This document shows positions 37,622 to 47,055 of a stretch of DNA of 64,000 nt, in pieces. Origin of the DNA: Marinomonas pontica (GTDB lineage: Bacteria; Pseudomonadota; Gammaproteobacteria; Pseudomonadales; Marinomonadaceae); the NCBI RefSeq assembly GCF_026191375.1, contig NZ_JAODTL010000050.1, forward strand, positions 50,797 through 114,796, written 5' to 3'. Each line of letters opens with the position of its first letter. Within the stretch, counting starts at the first letter, position 1. Both the position numbers and the translations under genes were made by a program. Below the pieces are notes generated by a model, which saw only the letters and a list, made by a program, of their open reading frames with translations, was not told where the DNA came from and made no database searches.

Positions 37622-38686
37622 ATGCTAATGAAAAATAAAGTCGCACAAGCGGTGATTATTGCAGGCCTATCTTCTCAAGGTTTTGCACTGGAATTAGGTG
37701 AATTTAATGGCACTCAATTCAGCGTAGGTGGCTATATTAAGGCAGAAGGTGTTTTTAATAACCCCGATGAAAGCGACAACTCGTTTGAAGGCAGCGCTAG
37801 CCAGTCTCGTTTGAATGTTACGACCAGCCGCAAAGAAGGCGACCACAGTTTGAAAGGCTTTATTGAAGGGGACTTCCGTGGCTCCTCTTCCGTGTTTCGC
37901 TTACGTCATGCGACTTTGACGGTGGATAATTTAACCGTGGGTCAAACTTGGACGGGACAGTTTTTTGCCAATGCGCCTTTTGACACCGAAATGATTAACT
38001 TCTACGGAACAGGCATCGGTACCGTATCGGGCAACGGCGCGGTTGTGCGACCAGACCTTGTTGCGCATTATGTAAAAGACGGCATGCGTTTTACCGCACA
38101 AGACCCACTTTACAGCAACGCCAGTCTTCCTGATTTGATTGCCGGATACACAGTACGCTCGGCAGAAGGTCATGCGTTTAACGTGACAGTGACAGGTCGT
38201 GATGTCGACACAACGCCTTCCGTGACGACGGACAGTGAGTCGAAATTTGGTACCGCTTTGTCGTTAGCGGCCAAATTAAAATTTGGCGATACCAGTGTGT
38301 CACTGAGTGGTTTCTCGGGAACGGGCGCCGCCATTTATGCGGGCTGGGGATACAACGGTGCAGCGGGAACAGCGGCGTCAGCTGAAATAGACAGTGATGG
38401 CGATCTATTGACGGTCAGTGGTTTCTCGGCAGGTATTGGCCACAAAGTAAATGATAAGTTACGTGTGAACCTACGTTACGGGCAAGTCAGCGCAGACGAT
38501 TCTAGCTTGGACGATGATACACTGACCATTACGACGGCAAACCTGATTTATGCTTATCTTCCAGGTTTGGAAGTGGGTGTTGAGTTGCGTGATCAAAGCG
38601 CAGCGAGCAATGGCGCAGCAAGCGGTAGCATCGCAACGCGCCCTGCTGGACAGCAGGTGGAAGTGATGGCCATGTACAAGTTTTAA
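37622..38686 (+). CDS. Outer-membrane porin, DcaP-like
   Basis: The 354-residue protein has a signal peptide (cleavage near GFA-LEL) and a beta-barrel pattern: FSVGGYIKAEGVF, the SRLNVTTSRKEG strand, TLTVDNLTVGQTWTGQF, and a terminal Phe (MAMYKF). These features fit the DcaP-like trimeric porins for dicarboxylate or other small anions. Start ATG 37622 or 37628. It is a single gene with its own terminator and converges with an AraC-type gene. Confidence 0.8.
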   Translation: MLMKNKVAQAVIIAGLSSQGFALELGEFNGTQFSVGGYIKAEGVFNNPDESDNSFEGSASQSRLNVTTSRKEGDHSLKGFIEGDFRGSSSVFRLRHATLTVDNLTVGQTWTGQFFANAPFDTEMINFYGTGIGTVSGNGAVVRPDLVAHYVKDGMRFTAQDPLYSNASLPDLIAGYTVRSAEGHAFNVTVTGRDVDTTPSVTTDSESKFGTALSLAAKLKFGDTSVSLSGFSGTGAAIYAGWGYNGAAGTAASAEIDSDGDLLTVSGFSAGIGHKVNDKLRVNLRYGQVSADDSSLDDDTLTITTANLIYAYLPGLEVGVELRDQSAASNGAASGSIATRPAGQQVEVMAMYKF

Positions 38687-38704
38687 GAAAAGAGCACGAG
38701 CAAG

Positions 38705-38746
38705 AACAAACTGGGCTTTACCCTTTTGCCCAGTTTGTTTTTTTAT
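38705..38746. terminator. Terminator of the porin gene
   Basis: AACAAACTGGGC (38705-38716) and GCCCAGTTTGTT (38728-38739) form a 12-bp stem followed by T. It lies between convergent genes. Confidence 0.92.
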
Positions 38747-38750
38747 GGTG

Positions 38751-39709
38751 TTAATGCGCAAAGTCTCGCAATGTTTGTGAAGGCAACTCCCCAATTTGTT
38801 CACGGTATTGAGCCGAGAATCTTCCTAAGTTTGTAAACCCATATTTCAATGCGACTTGCGTCACGTTTCGAACGCGTTCGTTATTTTTTAATTCAGCGTA
38901 AGCGCTTTCTAGTTTGAGTCGGCGCACATACGCTGATGGTGTTAGGCCAGCTTCTCTTTCAAAAAGGTTATACAGAGATTTACGGCTTATTTTGCAAACA
39001 TCGGCTAATTCATCGATCGTGATATCGGCGGTAATATGATCCAGCACATAATTGCGCACGCGCTCCACATGACGATGCAACGATAAGGAGGTGAGCGGAG
39101 ATTGGTTAAAGTTGCTGTTGAACATAGTCAAAATCGCGCTATTAAATAATCTGCAGTAATAGATCAAGGCGCGATCATACAGAGTACTTTTGTCTTGTTG
39201 TAACATGTCATTAAGCAAATTGAACAAAGGTCCCGTCATGGGAAAAACGTTTGCTTTATGCTCGAATTGAATGGGATCTTTTGTCGACATATAGCCGAAT
39301 TTTCGTGCCGTCTGGTGCAAAAAGTCCGTTGGTATTTTGACGATGAGTTTCCGGCAATCTTTGGTGTTATGGGATTCAAATCGAGTGCCGGGCATGACCA
39401 AAATGGAGTCACCTGTGTTTAAGATACGCTCTTGGTTATTGGATTTACCGATGCTTTGACCGGCAAGAATGATGTGCAAAAAGTAGGCGTTCGTGTCTTT
39501 AGACGCACGAATAGTGGTGATTTCGCCTGCTTCGTATTCCAAAAAGACAGCGGTCCAAACTCTTTGAACCTTAACTTTGCGTACTTCTTCAGAGGCGTAC
39601 TCTGAATAAAGCGATACTCTCCAAATCCTTTGTCCAGTAACACTTTCGTGAGCGTTTGCGAAGACGCGTCTGCGACCTCAAGGTCGTAGATAGAAAAATC
39701 AAACGTCAT
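38751..39709 (-). pseudogene. AraC-family regulator, frameshifted
   Basis: The C-terminal part (38751-39542) has an AraC helix-turn-helix pair (ITIDELADVCKISRKSLYNLF and RNVTQVALKYGFTNLGRFS). The N-terminal part, starting at ATG 39709 (MTFDFSIYDLEV), is in another frame. They join if the A run at 39541-39545 (T on the coding strand) has six rather than five bases, giving PLSFLEYEAG. The restored protein would be 319 residues, a usual length for AraC proteins with a cupin-like N-terminal domain. Whether this is a real mutation or a miscall is open; miscall is favoured. Confidence 0.85.
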
Positions 39710-39915
39710 ACTGACACCAATGCATTCATTATTTTTATAAGTTAGCAATCTGAGCAAGGCTTTGAATGGCTTTCCTCAGAGTCTAAAGTGTAATGCTTGA
39801 GGTGTGGACTTGGTCATCCAATTTAGTGCTGTGTATATAAATTATTGGTATAGTAAACAATATGATTTTATGTCTGCTAGACTGTTTCGATAAGGCATAC
39901 AAAAGATCTGGCCAT

Positions 39916-39940
39916 AAAAAAACGCCCTTCCGGGCGCTTT
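39916..39940 (-). terminator. Terminator of the dpp operon
   Basis: On the minus strand a GCGCCC-GGAA-GGGCG hairpin is followed by seven T. It lies 55 bases after the dppF stop. Confidence 0.88.
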
Positions 39941-39994
39941 AGAAACAGACAAATATCGAATGGATTCGTTTACGCTGCGCCCACTGCGATGGCG

Positions 39995-41011
39995 TCAATG
40001 CGGTTTTCCTTCCACAGCATGACACGCAATCAAATGGCCTTGCTCTTCGCTTTCTTCGCTGTCCAATCTCAATATTGGCGTTTCGGTTTTACAGCGGTCG
40101 TTGGCGTAGCTGCAACGTCCGTGAAAAGCACAGCCAGATGGCGGATTCAGCGGCGAAGGCAGTTCGCCTTGCAGCTTGATACGCACACGGCGCTTATCCG
40201 GTGACAGCTGCGGCGTACTAGACAGCAATGCTAATGTATAAGGGTGTTTTGGGTTCTCGAACAGCTGTTCGCGAGAGCCTTGTTCCACCACTTTACCCAA
40301 GTACATCACCATCACGTCATCGGCGATGTGTTCGACCACAGACAAATCGTGGGAGATAAACACATAGCTCAAACCAAACTCTTCCTGCAAATCCATCATC
40401 AAGTTCAATACTTGTGCCTGAACGGACACATCCAGTGCCGACACGGGTTCGTCCGCGACAATGACATTTGGGTCGAGCATCAAACCGCGAGCGATGGCAA
40501 TACGCTGACGTTGACCGCCAGAAAACATGTGCGGGTAACGGTCGTAATGTTCGGTTTTGAGGCCGACTTTCGCCATGATGGAAAGCGCTTTTGCTTTGCG
40601 TTCGGCTTTGGACAGTTTGGTGTTAATCACCAAAGGTTCTTCCAAAATAGCGCCGATTTTCTTACGTGGATTCAGCGAACCATATGGGTTTTGGAAAATA
40701 ATCTGGATCTTCTGACGCAATTTGGCTTGAGCGTCCGCGCTTAATGCCAACAAGTCTTCACCAAGATGGGCCAACTTACCCTTGGTTGGTGTTTCGATCA
40801 TCGTCAGCATGCGGCCAAGAGTGGATTTACCACAACCAGATTCGCCGACCACCGCAAGGGTTTTGCCTTTTTCAAGATTGAAGCTAATACCATCAACGGC
40901 TTTCACTACGGCGTCTGGCTTAAACAAACCTTGTTTGACGTGATAATGCTGCTTTAAATCTTCGGCTTTCAAAATTAAGCGGCTATCGTATGAATGGTCA
41001 GACTGATTCAT
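39995..41011 (-). CDS. dppF: Dipeptide ABC transporter ATP-binding protein DppF
   Basis: The 338-residue ATPase has Walker A GESGCGKST, signature FSGGQRQRIAIARGL, Walker B VIVADEPVSALD, and the oligopeptide-transporter C-terminal Cys-containing domain (PPSGCAFHGRCSYANDRC). It pairs with DppD to power dipeptide uptake. The start ATG 41011 follows the dppD end; upstream codons that read in the same frame belong to the dppD C terminus and are in frame only because of an extra base. Confidence 0.93.
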   Translation of the reverse strand: MNQSDHSYDSRLILKAEDLKQHYHVKQGLFKPDAVVKAVDGISFNLEKGKTLAVVGESGCGKSTLGRMLTMIETPTKGKLAHLGEDLLALSADAQAKLRQKIQIIFQNPYGSLNPRKKIGAILEEPLVINTKLSKAERKAKALSIMAKVGLKTEHYDRYPHMFSGGQRQRIAIARGLMLDPNVIVADEPVSALDVSVQAQVLNLMMDLQEEFGLSYVFISHDLSVVEHIADDVMVMYLGKVVEQGSREQLFENPKHPYTLALLSSTPQLSPDKRRVRIKLQGELPSPLNPPSGCAFHGRCSYANDRCKTETPILRLDSEESEEQGHLIACHAVEGKPH

Positions 41012-41977
41012 GCGGCTGGTCTCCCCTTCGCGGTCCAATGGCGTGTGGCATTTCACTTGGCGATCAAGGTCGCCTTGGTTCGCAGGTTCTACCTTTGCGG
41101 CAATGATCGGTCGCATAAGGACAGCGCGGGCTGAGCAAGCAACCCAACGGGCGATCGTATTGACCTGGAACCACGCCAGGCAAGGCTTCTAGACGAGCTT
41201 TACCCGCAGCGGACTCAGGCAAAGAAGCCAACAGAGCTTGCGTGTAAGGATGTCTTGGTGTGCTGAAACCTCTGACGCTGGGCCGGATTCAACAATCTGA
41301 CCCGCGTACATAACGATCACGCGATGCGCGACTTCGGCGACTAAGGCTAAATCGTGCGTAATCAACACCAAGCCCATTTGCTTCTTGCGTTGTAGCTCGA
41401 TCAATAGATCAATGATCTGTGCTTGAATGGTCACATCCAGAGCGGTAGTTGGCTCATCGGCAATCAATAAACGTGGATCGCAGGCAATCGACATGGCGAT
41501 CATCACTCGTTGGCTCATACCGCCAGAAAGCTGATGCGGATAATTGTCCAAACGCGATTCCGGTGCTGGTATGCCCACTTGCGTTAACAACTCAATAGCG
41601 CGCGCTTTCAGCTCTTTCTTGCTACCGCCTTGGTGGGTTTTTAACGCTTCCATGATCTGATAGCCCACGGTGAAACATGGGTTTAAGCTGGTCATTGGAT
41701 CTTGGAAGATCATCGCAATGTCGGAGCCGGTTAGCTTACGACGTTGCTTTTCTGGCATCGCCAACAGATCTTGGTTATCAAATGTCAGTTGATCTGCGCT
41801 GACTTTTCCTGGGAAATCGATCAAGCCCATGATGGACAATGAACTGACACTCTTGCCTGAGCCAGATTCCCCAACGATGCCGAGAACTTCCCCTTCTTCG
41901 ACCTTGTAACTGATGTTATCCACGGCGCGAAAATTGCCGAAGGTAACGCTTAAATTTTCCAACTGTAACAGTGACAT
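41008..41977 (-). pseudogene. dppD: Dipeptide ABC transporter ATP-binding protein DppD, three frameshifts
   Basis: The first 235 residues are intact (Walker A GESGSGKS, signature [26 protein letters not shown]). Then the frame breaks three times. One base is missing at the AAA run 41266-41268, after which the family sequence [16 protein letters not shown] appears in the next frame; one is extra near 41092-41096; one is extra in CCCC 41023-41026. Corrected, the C terminus reads KCHTPLDREGRPAA, close to E. coli DppD, with an ATGA overlap with dppF and 322 residues. The exact integer length after three corrections argues for miscalls. Confidence 0.88.
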
Positions 41978-41987
41978 AACAACCTCT

Positions 41988-42902
41988 CTACTGTTTCAAC
42001 TTGGGATCAAGGGCATCACGCAAGCCATCACCCATGAGGTTAAACGCCAATACTGTGATCAAAATCATCAAACCGGGGAAGGTCACCACCCACCACGCGC
42101 GCTGAACAAACTGCAACGCATCGGCCAACATAGAGCCCCACTCAGGGGTCGGTGGTTGTGCGCCAAGGCCAAGGAAGCCCAACGCCGCCATATCTAGGAT
42201 GGCGCTGGAGAAACCTAATGTTGCTTGCACGATCAATGGCGCTAAGCAGTTTGGCAATATACAAATAAACATCAAACGCAGCGGGCTAGCGCCAATTACG
42301 CGAGACGATGTCACATAATCTCGTGACATTTCGGCCATGGTCGCCGCGCGAGTCAAACGGACATAATGCGGTAATGAGACAATGGAAATCGCCAAGGCGG
42401 CATTCACAATGCTTGGCCCTAAGATCGCCACGATCGCAATGGCAAGCAACAAGCTTGGCATCGCTAACATGATGTCGACGATGCGCATGATGGCGGTGTC
42501 GATCACGCCGCGGAAATAACCTGCGACAAGACCCAATAAAATCCCCATTATCAAAGAAGCCGTAACCGCGACGATACCCACGGCAATCGAAAGGCGTGAA
42601 CCGTAAATCAAACGAGATAAAATATCGCGACCAACGTCGTCTGTGCCTAAAACGTAAGACCAGTTACCGCCTTCTAGCCACGCTGGAGGCAGCAGTAAAG
42701 CATCCCGGTATTGGTCAGAAGGTGAGTGCGGCGCAACAACATTGGCGAAGACCGCCATGAAGCAAATCAGCACAATAAAGGCCAAGCCAGCCACCGCGCC
42801 CTTGTTGCTGCTGAAGTAGTGCCAGAACTCTTGTAATGGCGTCATAGGTACTGGTGCAGTGTGTACGCCGTTGTTTGTCGACGTTTCTGTAGAAGTTGTC
42901 AT
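41988..42902 (-). CDS. dppC: Dipeptide ABC transporter permease DppC
   Basis: A 304-residue permease with six membrane segments, the N-terminal [15 protein letters not shown] region after the first helix, and the cytoplasmic EAA-type loop ([23 protein letters not shown], quoted in part as [18 protein letters not shown]). It forms the channel with DppB. Ten bases separate it from dppB and dppD. Confidence 0.94.
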   Translation of the reverse strand: MTTSTETSTNNGVHTAPVPMTPLQEFWHYFSSNKGAVAGLAFIVLICFMAVFANVVAPHSPSDQYRDALLLPPAWLEGGNWSYVLGTDDVGRDILSRLIYGSRLSIAVGIVAVTASLIMGILLGLVAGYFRGVIDTAIMRIVDIMLAMPSLLLAIAIVAILGPSIVNAALAISIVSLPHYVRLTRAATMAEMSRDYVTSSRVIGASPLRLMFICILPNCLAPLIVQATLGFSSAILDMAALGFLGLGAQPPTPEWGSMLADALQFVQRAWWVVTFPGLMILITVLAFNLMGDGLRDALDPKLKQ

Positions 42903-42911
42903 AACGTCTCC

Positions 42912-43923
42912 TTATCGGCTGTGTCGAATGCGTGGGTTAACAATGCCGTAAGTGATATCCACTAAGAGATTCACGACAATGATGATACAAGCGACGATCA
43001 AAATACCGCCTTGTACTACAGGATAATCACGGCGTCCGATGGACTCGATTAGCCATTTACCAATGCCCGGCCAAGCGAACACGGTTTCGGTCAGAATCGC
43101 ACCGGATAACAAAATACCCACTTGCAAACCAATTACGGTAATCACTGGGATCAAGGCGTTACGTAACGCATGAATCACGATGACTCGCCAAGGTGCGATG
43201 CCTTTTGCTCGGGCGGTGCGAATATAATCTTCGCTTAATACTTCCAACATAGAAGAGCGCGTCATACGGGCGATAACCGCCATCGGAATGGTGCCGAGCA
43301 CGATACTTGGTAAAATCAGATGAGACACCGCGGACGAAAACGCGCCTTCTTCACCAGACAATAAAGAGTCAATTAACATGAAGCCGGTAACATCGTCTAT
43401 CCAATAGACCACGTCGATCCGCCCCGAAACGGGCGTCCAGCCTAAAGTGACGGAAAACACCAACATCAACAGCAATGCCCACCAAAAAATAGGCATCGAA
43501 TAACCGGTAAGAGAAAACGTCATCACCGAGTGATCAATCACGGTTCCGCGTTTTACCGCCGCAAAAATACCCGCGGGCAAACCAATCAAAATCGCGAAAA
43601 TAGCGGCACAGAAGGCTAATTCTATGGTCGCAGGAAATAGGGTTAGGAATTCTTTTCATCACGGGCTCACGAGTGATCAAAGAGTTGCCCAAGTCGCCTT
43701 GCAATACGCCAGACACATAGCGGAAGTACTGGACGTACAACGGCTGGTCAAAACCAAGTTGTGCACTTAGCTCGGCATGGCGTTCATCGCTCACACCACG
43801 TTCGCCGGCCATCACCTCGATAGGATCTCCGGGAATTAAGCGAATTAGGGTAAAGGTCAGCAAGGTAATCCCGATAAAGGTCGGAATGACGAGGCTTAGA
43901 CGACGGAAAATAAATTGGAACAT
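42912..43923 (-). pseudogene. dppB: Dipeptide ABC transporter permease DppB, frameshifted
   Basis: The N-terminal part (from 43923) has the family start FQFIFRRLSLVIPTFIGI and the GDLGNSLITREPVM strand. The remaining permease, with the EAA loop SEDYIRTARAKGIAPWRV, is in another frame. One base too many in the T run 43653-43656 (AAAA on the coding strand) explains this; with three A it reads VMKEFLTLFPATIELAF and a 336-residue DppB results. Other dpp genes being otherwise well conserved suggests a functional operon. Confidence 0.88.
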
Positions 43924-43973
43924 AAAGGACTGGCTCTCTTGAGATTATGTGATCGAGCAAACCGCTCGGTCAG

Positions 43974-44011
43974 CAAAACACTTACTCGCGTCCCAGCGAG
44001 TAAGTGTTTTG
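43974..44011. promoter_or_regulatory. Strong hairpin between dppA and dppB
   Basis: CAAAACACTTACTCGC (43974-43989) and GCGAGTAAGTGTTTTG (43996-44011) form a perfect 16-bp stem with a six-base loop, and a smaller hairpin (GACCGAGC-type) lies beside it. It follows dppA by 45 bases. Such hairpins keep the binding-protein mRNA abundant relative to the permease mRNA by partial termination or 3' protection. Confidence 0.75.
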
Positions 44012-44056
44012 GTTCGTCCGAAGACTTTTTTATCAAAAGTACGACTTCAACATCGA

Positions 44057-45649
44057 TTATTTGCTGACGTTGTAGAAGTAGTGACCACCAAGTGGGTCGA
44101 TTTTGTAACCTTTCACTTCTTTACGAATTGGCTCGTACACAACAGAGTGAGCAACAGTGATCCAAGGGGCTTCACGTTTGAAGACAACTTGAGACTCTTC
44201 GTACAACTTAGTACGCTCCGCTTTGTCAGACGTTTGCTTCGCTTTTAGCAACAGGTCGTTGAACTCTTCGTTACACCACTGGGCACGGTTAGAGCCGCCA
44301 ACGCCGTCACAACCTAGCAAAACGTAGAGGAAGTTATCTGGGTCACCATTATCACCAGTCCAACCTAGCAACACGGTATCGTGCTCGCCTTTTTTAGAAC
44401 GGTTTAGGTATTCACCCCATTCGTAAGACACGATCTCTGCTTTTACACCGATTTTAGACCAGTCTTCTTGCATGATTTCAGCCATACGACGCGCATTTGG
44501 GTTGTATGGACGTTGTACTGGCATCGCCCAGATGTTGGTTGAGAAGCCATCTGGATAACCCGCTTCAGCAAGCAATTTCTTCGCTTTTACTGGATCGTAT
44601 GGGTAATCCACAACGTTTTTGTTGTAAGACCACATAGTCGGTGGAATTGGGTTTTTCGCGACTTTACCTGCACCTTGGAACACCGCATCGATGATCGCAC
44701 TCTTGTCTGTTGCTAAGCTCAGGGCTTGGCGAACACGAGGATCAGTGAAGGGTTTTTTCTGAGTATTAAAGGCCAAATAACCCACGTTCAAGCCTTCTTG
44801 GCTCATTAGGTTGATGTTTGGATCTTTTTCCATCTGCTTAAGGTCAGCTGGATTTGGGTAAGGCATCACATCACATTCGCCCGCTTTCAATTTTGCGTAA
44901 CGAACAGACGCGTCTGGTGTGATAGAGAAGACAAGACGATCGATTTTTGCTTTGCCTTTCCAGTAGTCTTTAAACGCGGTGTAACGGATTAAAGAGTCCT
45001 TTTGGTACTGAACTTTTTGGAAAGGACCTGTGCCCACTGGATCGATGTCCAATTTCTCAGGTGTGCCTTTCTTCATGTAAAAATCCGCTTGCTCTTTAGA
45101 GAAAATAGACGCGAAGTCCATAGCAAGGTTGGCAATAAAAGGCGCTTCTGGTTGGTTTAGAACAAATTTGACGGTGTAATCGTCAACTTTGACCATTTCT
45201 TTGATCAAAGAATCCATACCCATGCCAGTGAAGTACTCATAAGAGCCGCCAGACACAGTGTGGTATGGGTTGTTTTTGTTGCCTTGGCGGTCGAAAGTGA
45301 AAATCACATCGTCGGCGTTAAAGTCACGTGTTGGTGTGAAGTCTTTAGAAGAATGGAACTTCACGCCTTTACGCAAATGGAAAGTGTATTCAAGGCCATC
45401 GCTAGACACATCGTAGCTGGTTGCTAAGCCTGGCTCTGTTTCAGTCGTACCCAATTTGAATTCGACTAAACGGTTGAACATGTTTTTAGACGTGGCATCA
45501 AAAGTGGTACCCGCAGTATAGAACGCTGGGTTGAAGCCTTCAGGGCTTCCTTCTGAACAATAAACCAAAGTGGAGGCAGCGTGAGCGGATGTGCCGATTG
45601 CTCCAGCAGCCATAAGTGCAAGCGTCAGTTTTGCTAACCCTTTTTTCAT
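44057..45649 (-). CDS. dppA: Dipeptide ABC transporter substrate-binding protein DppA
   Basis: A 530-residue periplasmic protein with a 24-residue signal peptide and the SBP_bac_5 fold: LVYCSEGSPEGFNPAFYTAG start, YEPGLATSYDV-like strand, and conserved DPVGTGPF and GWTGDNGDPDNF. E. coli DppA is of the same length and wording. A perfect TATAAT on the minus strand (45670-45675) lies 20 bases before the start, with GGAGAG as ribosome site. Confidence 0.94.
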   Translation of the reverse strand: MKKGLAKLTLALMAAGAIGTSAHAASTLVYCSEGSPEGFNPAFYTAGTTFDATSKNMFNRLVEFKLGTTETEPGLATSYDVSSDGLEYTFHLRKGVKFHSSKDFTPTRDFNADDVIFTFDRQGNKNNPYHTVSGGSYEYFTGMGMDSLIKEMVKVDDYTVKFVLNQPEAPFIANLAMDFASIFSKEQADFYMKKGTPEKLDIDPVGTGPFQKVQYQKDSLIRYTAFKDYWKGKAKIDRLVFSITPDASVRYAKLKAGECDVMPYPNPADLKQMEKDPNINLMSQEGLNVGYLAFNTQKKPFTDPRVRQALSLATDKSAIIDAVFQGAGKVAKNPIPPTMWSYNKNVVDYPYDPVKAKKLLAEAGYPDGFSTNIWAMPVQRPYNPNARRMAEIMQEDWSKIGVKAEIVSYEWGEYLNRSKKGEHDTVLLGWTGDNGDPDNFLYVLLGCDGVGGSNRAQWCNEEFNDLLLKAKQTSDKAERTKLYEESQVVFKREAPWITVAHSVVYEPIRKEVKGYKIDPLGGHYFYNVSK

Positions 45650-45772
45650 TGTAACTCTCCATTAGCATAATTATATTCGTGTCGAACACGTGGGAAGTCG
45701 AATCAAGGTATTCGTTACTTTTGTGATTGTCTCGGGTAGGTAAAGAGTCTTCTTTGCAGTGCGTTTCTTTAC

Positions 45773-45819
45773 AGTTTAAAAAAACAAACCCCATTCAAAC
45801 TCCTAGTTCGAATGGGGTT
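45773..45819 (-). terminator. Leftward terminator or attenuator before dppA
   Basis: AACCCCATTCAAAC (45787-45800) and GTTCGAATGGGGTT (45806-45819) pair with one mismatch and a five-base loop. On the minus strand the stem is followed by TGTTTTTTT. It would stop transcription entering dppA from the right, or act as an attenuator if a dppA promoter lies further upstream. Confidence 0.7.
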
Positions 45820-46135
45820 GTCCTGCCTCGTCCTTGAGCCCCCTTTAGCTATAAACGATGGAACTGAATGAACAGAACCATCAAAAACAGCGTCTCTGAA
45901 GAGTACTGAAGCCAATTTAAATAACCAATCGAAATAACGATATGGCCTATGCGTGTAACGAATACAGAATTTGCATAACAGCGGGGAAGCCTTGAAAACA
46001 ATGGTTTTGCAGGAAAATTGACGCGTAAGGAATAGGGAAAAAAAGGATTATTTATTTTAGAAAACAGAAAAAAATGAAAAACGAGAGATTGAAAGAAGGT
46101 TTTTAGCGAGTTTTTGTATGGCTAAAAAGAGAACA

Positions 46136-46178
46136 ACCCCTCCTTAATCCTCCCCTTGAAGATAAGGGGAGGAAACAA
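46136..46178. repeat. GC-rich dispersed hairpin repeat, half copy B
   Basis: ACCCCTCCTTAATCCTCCCC followed by TTGAAGATAAGGGGAGGA matches the reverse complement of the right half of copy A almost base for base. It has only one hairpin. It lies just beyond the 3' end of the leftward dehydrogenase gene. Confidence 0.8.
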
Positions 46179-46188
46179 GCAACACCAG

Positions 46189-47055
46189 TTACTTTTTATC
46201 GAGTGCCTTTATTAGGACAGACGTGTCTTGGCGACCTCGGCCTTCTGCGATCAATGCCTGATAATCTTGATCAACGGCTTGTGTTAATGGAATCTTGAGT
46301 CCCATTTTCTCTGCTTGCGCAAGACACAGACCTAAATCCTTATGCATCCATTCGATGGCGAAGCCAAAATCAAACTCTTCTTTTGCCATGGTTTCGCCAC
46401 GGTTTTCTAATTGCCAAGAGCCTGCGGCCCCGTATTTTAGCGTATCGACTAAGGTCGCAATGTCCAAGCCTGCTTTCTGAGCAAAGCGAATCCCTTCGGA
46501 CAAACCGGATAAGACGCCGCCAATTAAAATCTGATTGACCATTTTGGCGATCTGACCATTTCCTACCGGCCCCATTAAGCGAGTGGCTTTGGCGTAACAA
46601 TCAAGCACGGGCTGTGCTCGTTCGAGGTCGCTGTCTGTACCACCAATCATCACCGTTAACACGCCGTTGACGGCGCCCGCTTGGCCGCCTGAAACCGGCG
46701 CGTCCATGAAGAAGAAACCGCGCTCTTGAGCGGCTTGATGCAACTCTTTTGCTACTTCAGCAGACGCGGTGGTGTGGTCTATAAACAGCGTGCCTGCTTT
46801 TGCTTGCTGGAAGGCGCCATCAGCGCCCAAATAGACGGCACGCAGATCATCGTCGTTACCTACGCAGGTTAATACAATGTCGGCGTCTTTTGCCGCTAGT
46901 GCGGGCGTGGTAGCAAAGGTTCCTGTGTATTCCTCACGCCAGTTTTGTGCCTTTTGAGTCGAGCGGTTAAACACCACAACATCATGGCCTGCGTTGCTGA
47001 CGTGTCCAGCCATTGGGTAACCCATGGTGCCAAGTCCGATGAAGCTCACTTTCAT
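46189..47055 (-). CDS. Beta-hydroxyacid dehydrogenase (GarR/MmsB-like)
   Basis: A 288-residue NAD(P) enzyme with the Rossmann motif GLGTMGYPMA at residues 7-16, the substrate motif DAPVSGGQAGAVNGVLTVMIGG (quoted here as DAPVSGGQAGA), and the catalytic Lys in GQIAKMVNQIL. It reduces tartronate semialdehyde or oxidises 3-hydroxyisobutyrate-type acids; which one cannot be told. It stands alone. Confidence 0.9.
   Translation of the reverse strand: MKVSFIGLGTMGYPMAGHVSNAGHDVVVFNRSTQKAQNWREEYTGTFATTPALAAKDADIVLTCVGNDDDLRAVYLGADGAFQQAKAGTLFIDHTTASAEVAKELHQAAQERGFFFMDAPVSGGQAGAVNGVLTVMIGGTDSDLERAQPVLDCYAKATRLMGPVGNGQIAKMVNQILIGGVLSGLSEGIRFAQKAGLDIATLVDTLKYGAAGSWQLENRGETMAKEEFDFGFAIEWMHKDLGLCLAQAEKMGLKIPLTQAVDQDYQALIAEGRGRQDTSVLIKALDKK

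Larger units (their letters stand above)
45650..46188. other. Intergenic region upstream of dppA
   Basis: No gene is seen in 539 bases. It holds a possible dppA -10 element (minus strand TATAAT, 45670-45675, with a weak -35), a terminator-like hairpin (45787-45819), a featureless AT-rich stretch (about 45850-46130) and the half copy of the GC-rich repeat (46136-46178). Confidence 0.6.

Noticed and set aside
39541..39545. Programmed frameshifting in araC, dppD or dppB
   Set aside because: No shared slippery heptamer, both signs of shift occur, and run-length change alone explains all cases.
40000..41192. Plus-strand frames opposite dppF and dppD
   Set aside because: They are shadows of conserved ATPase genes on the minus strand.
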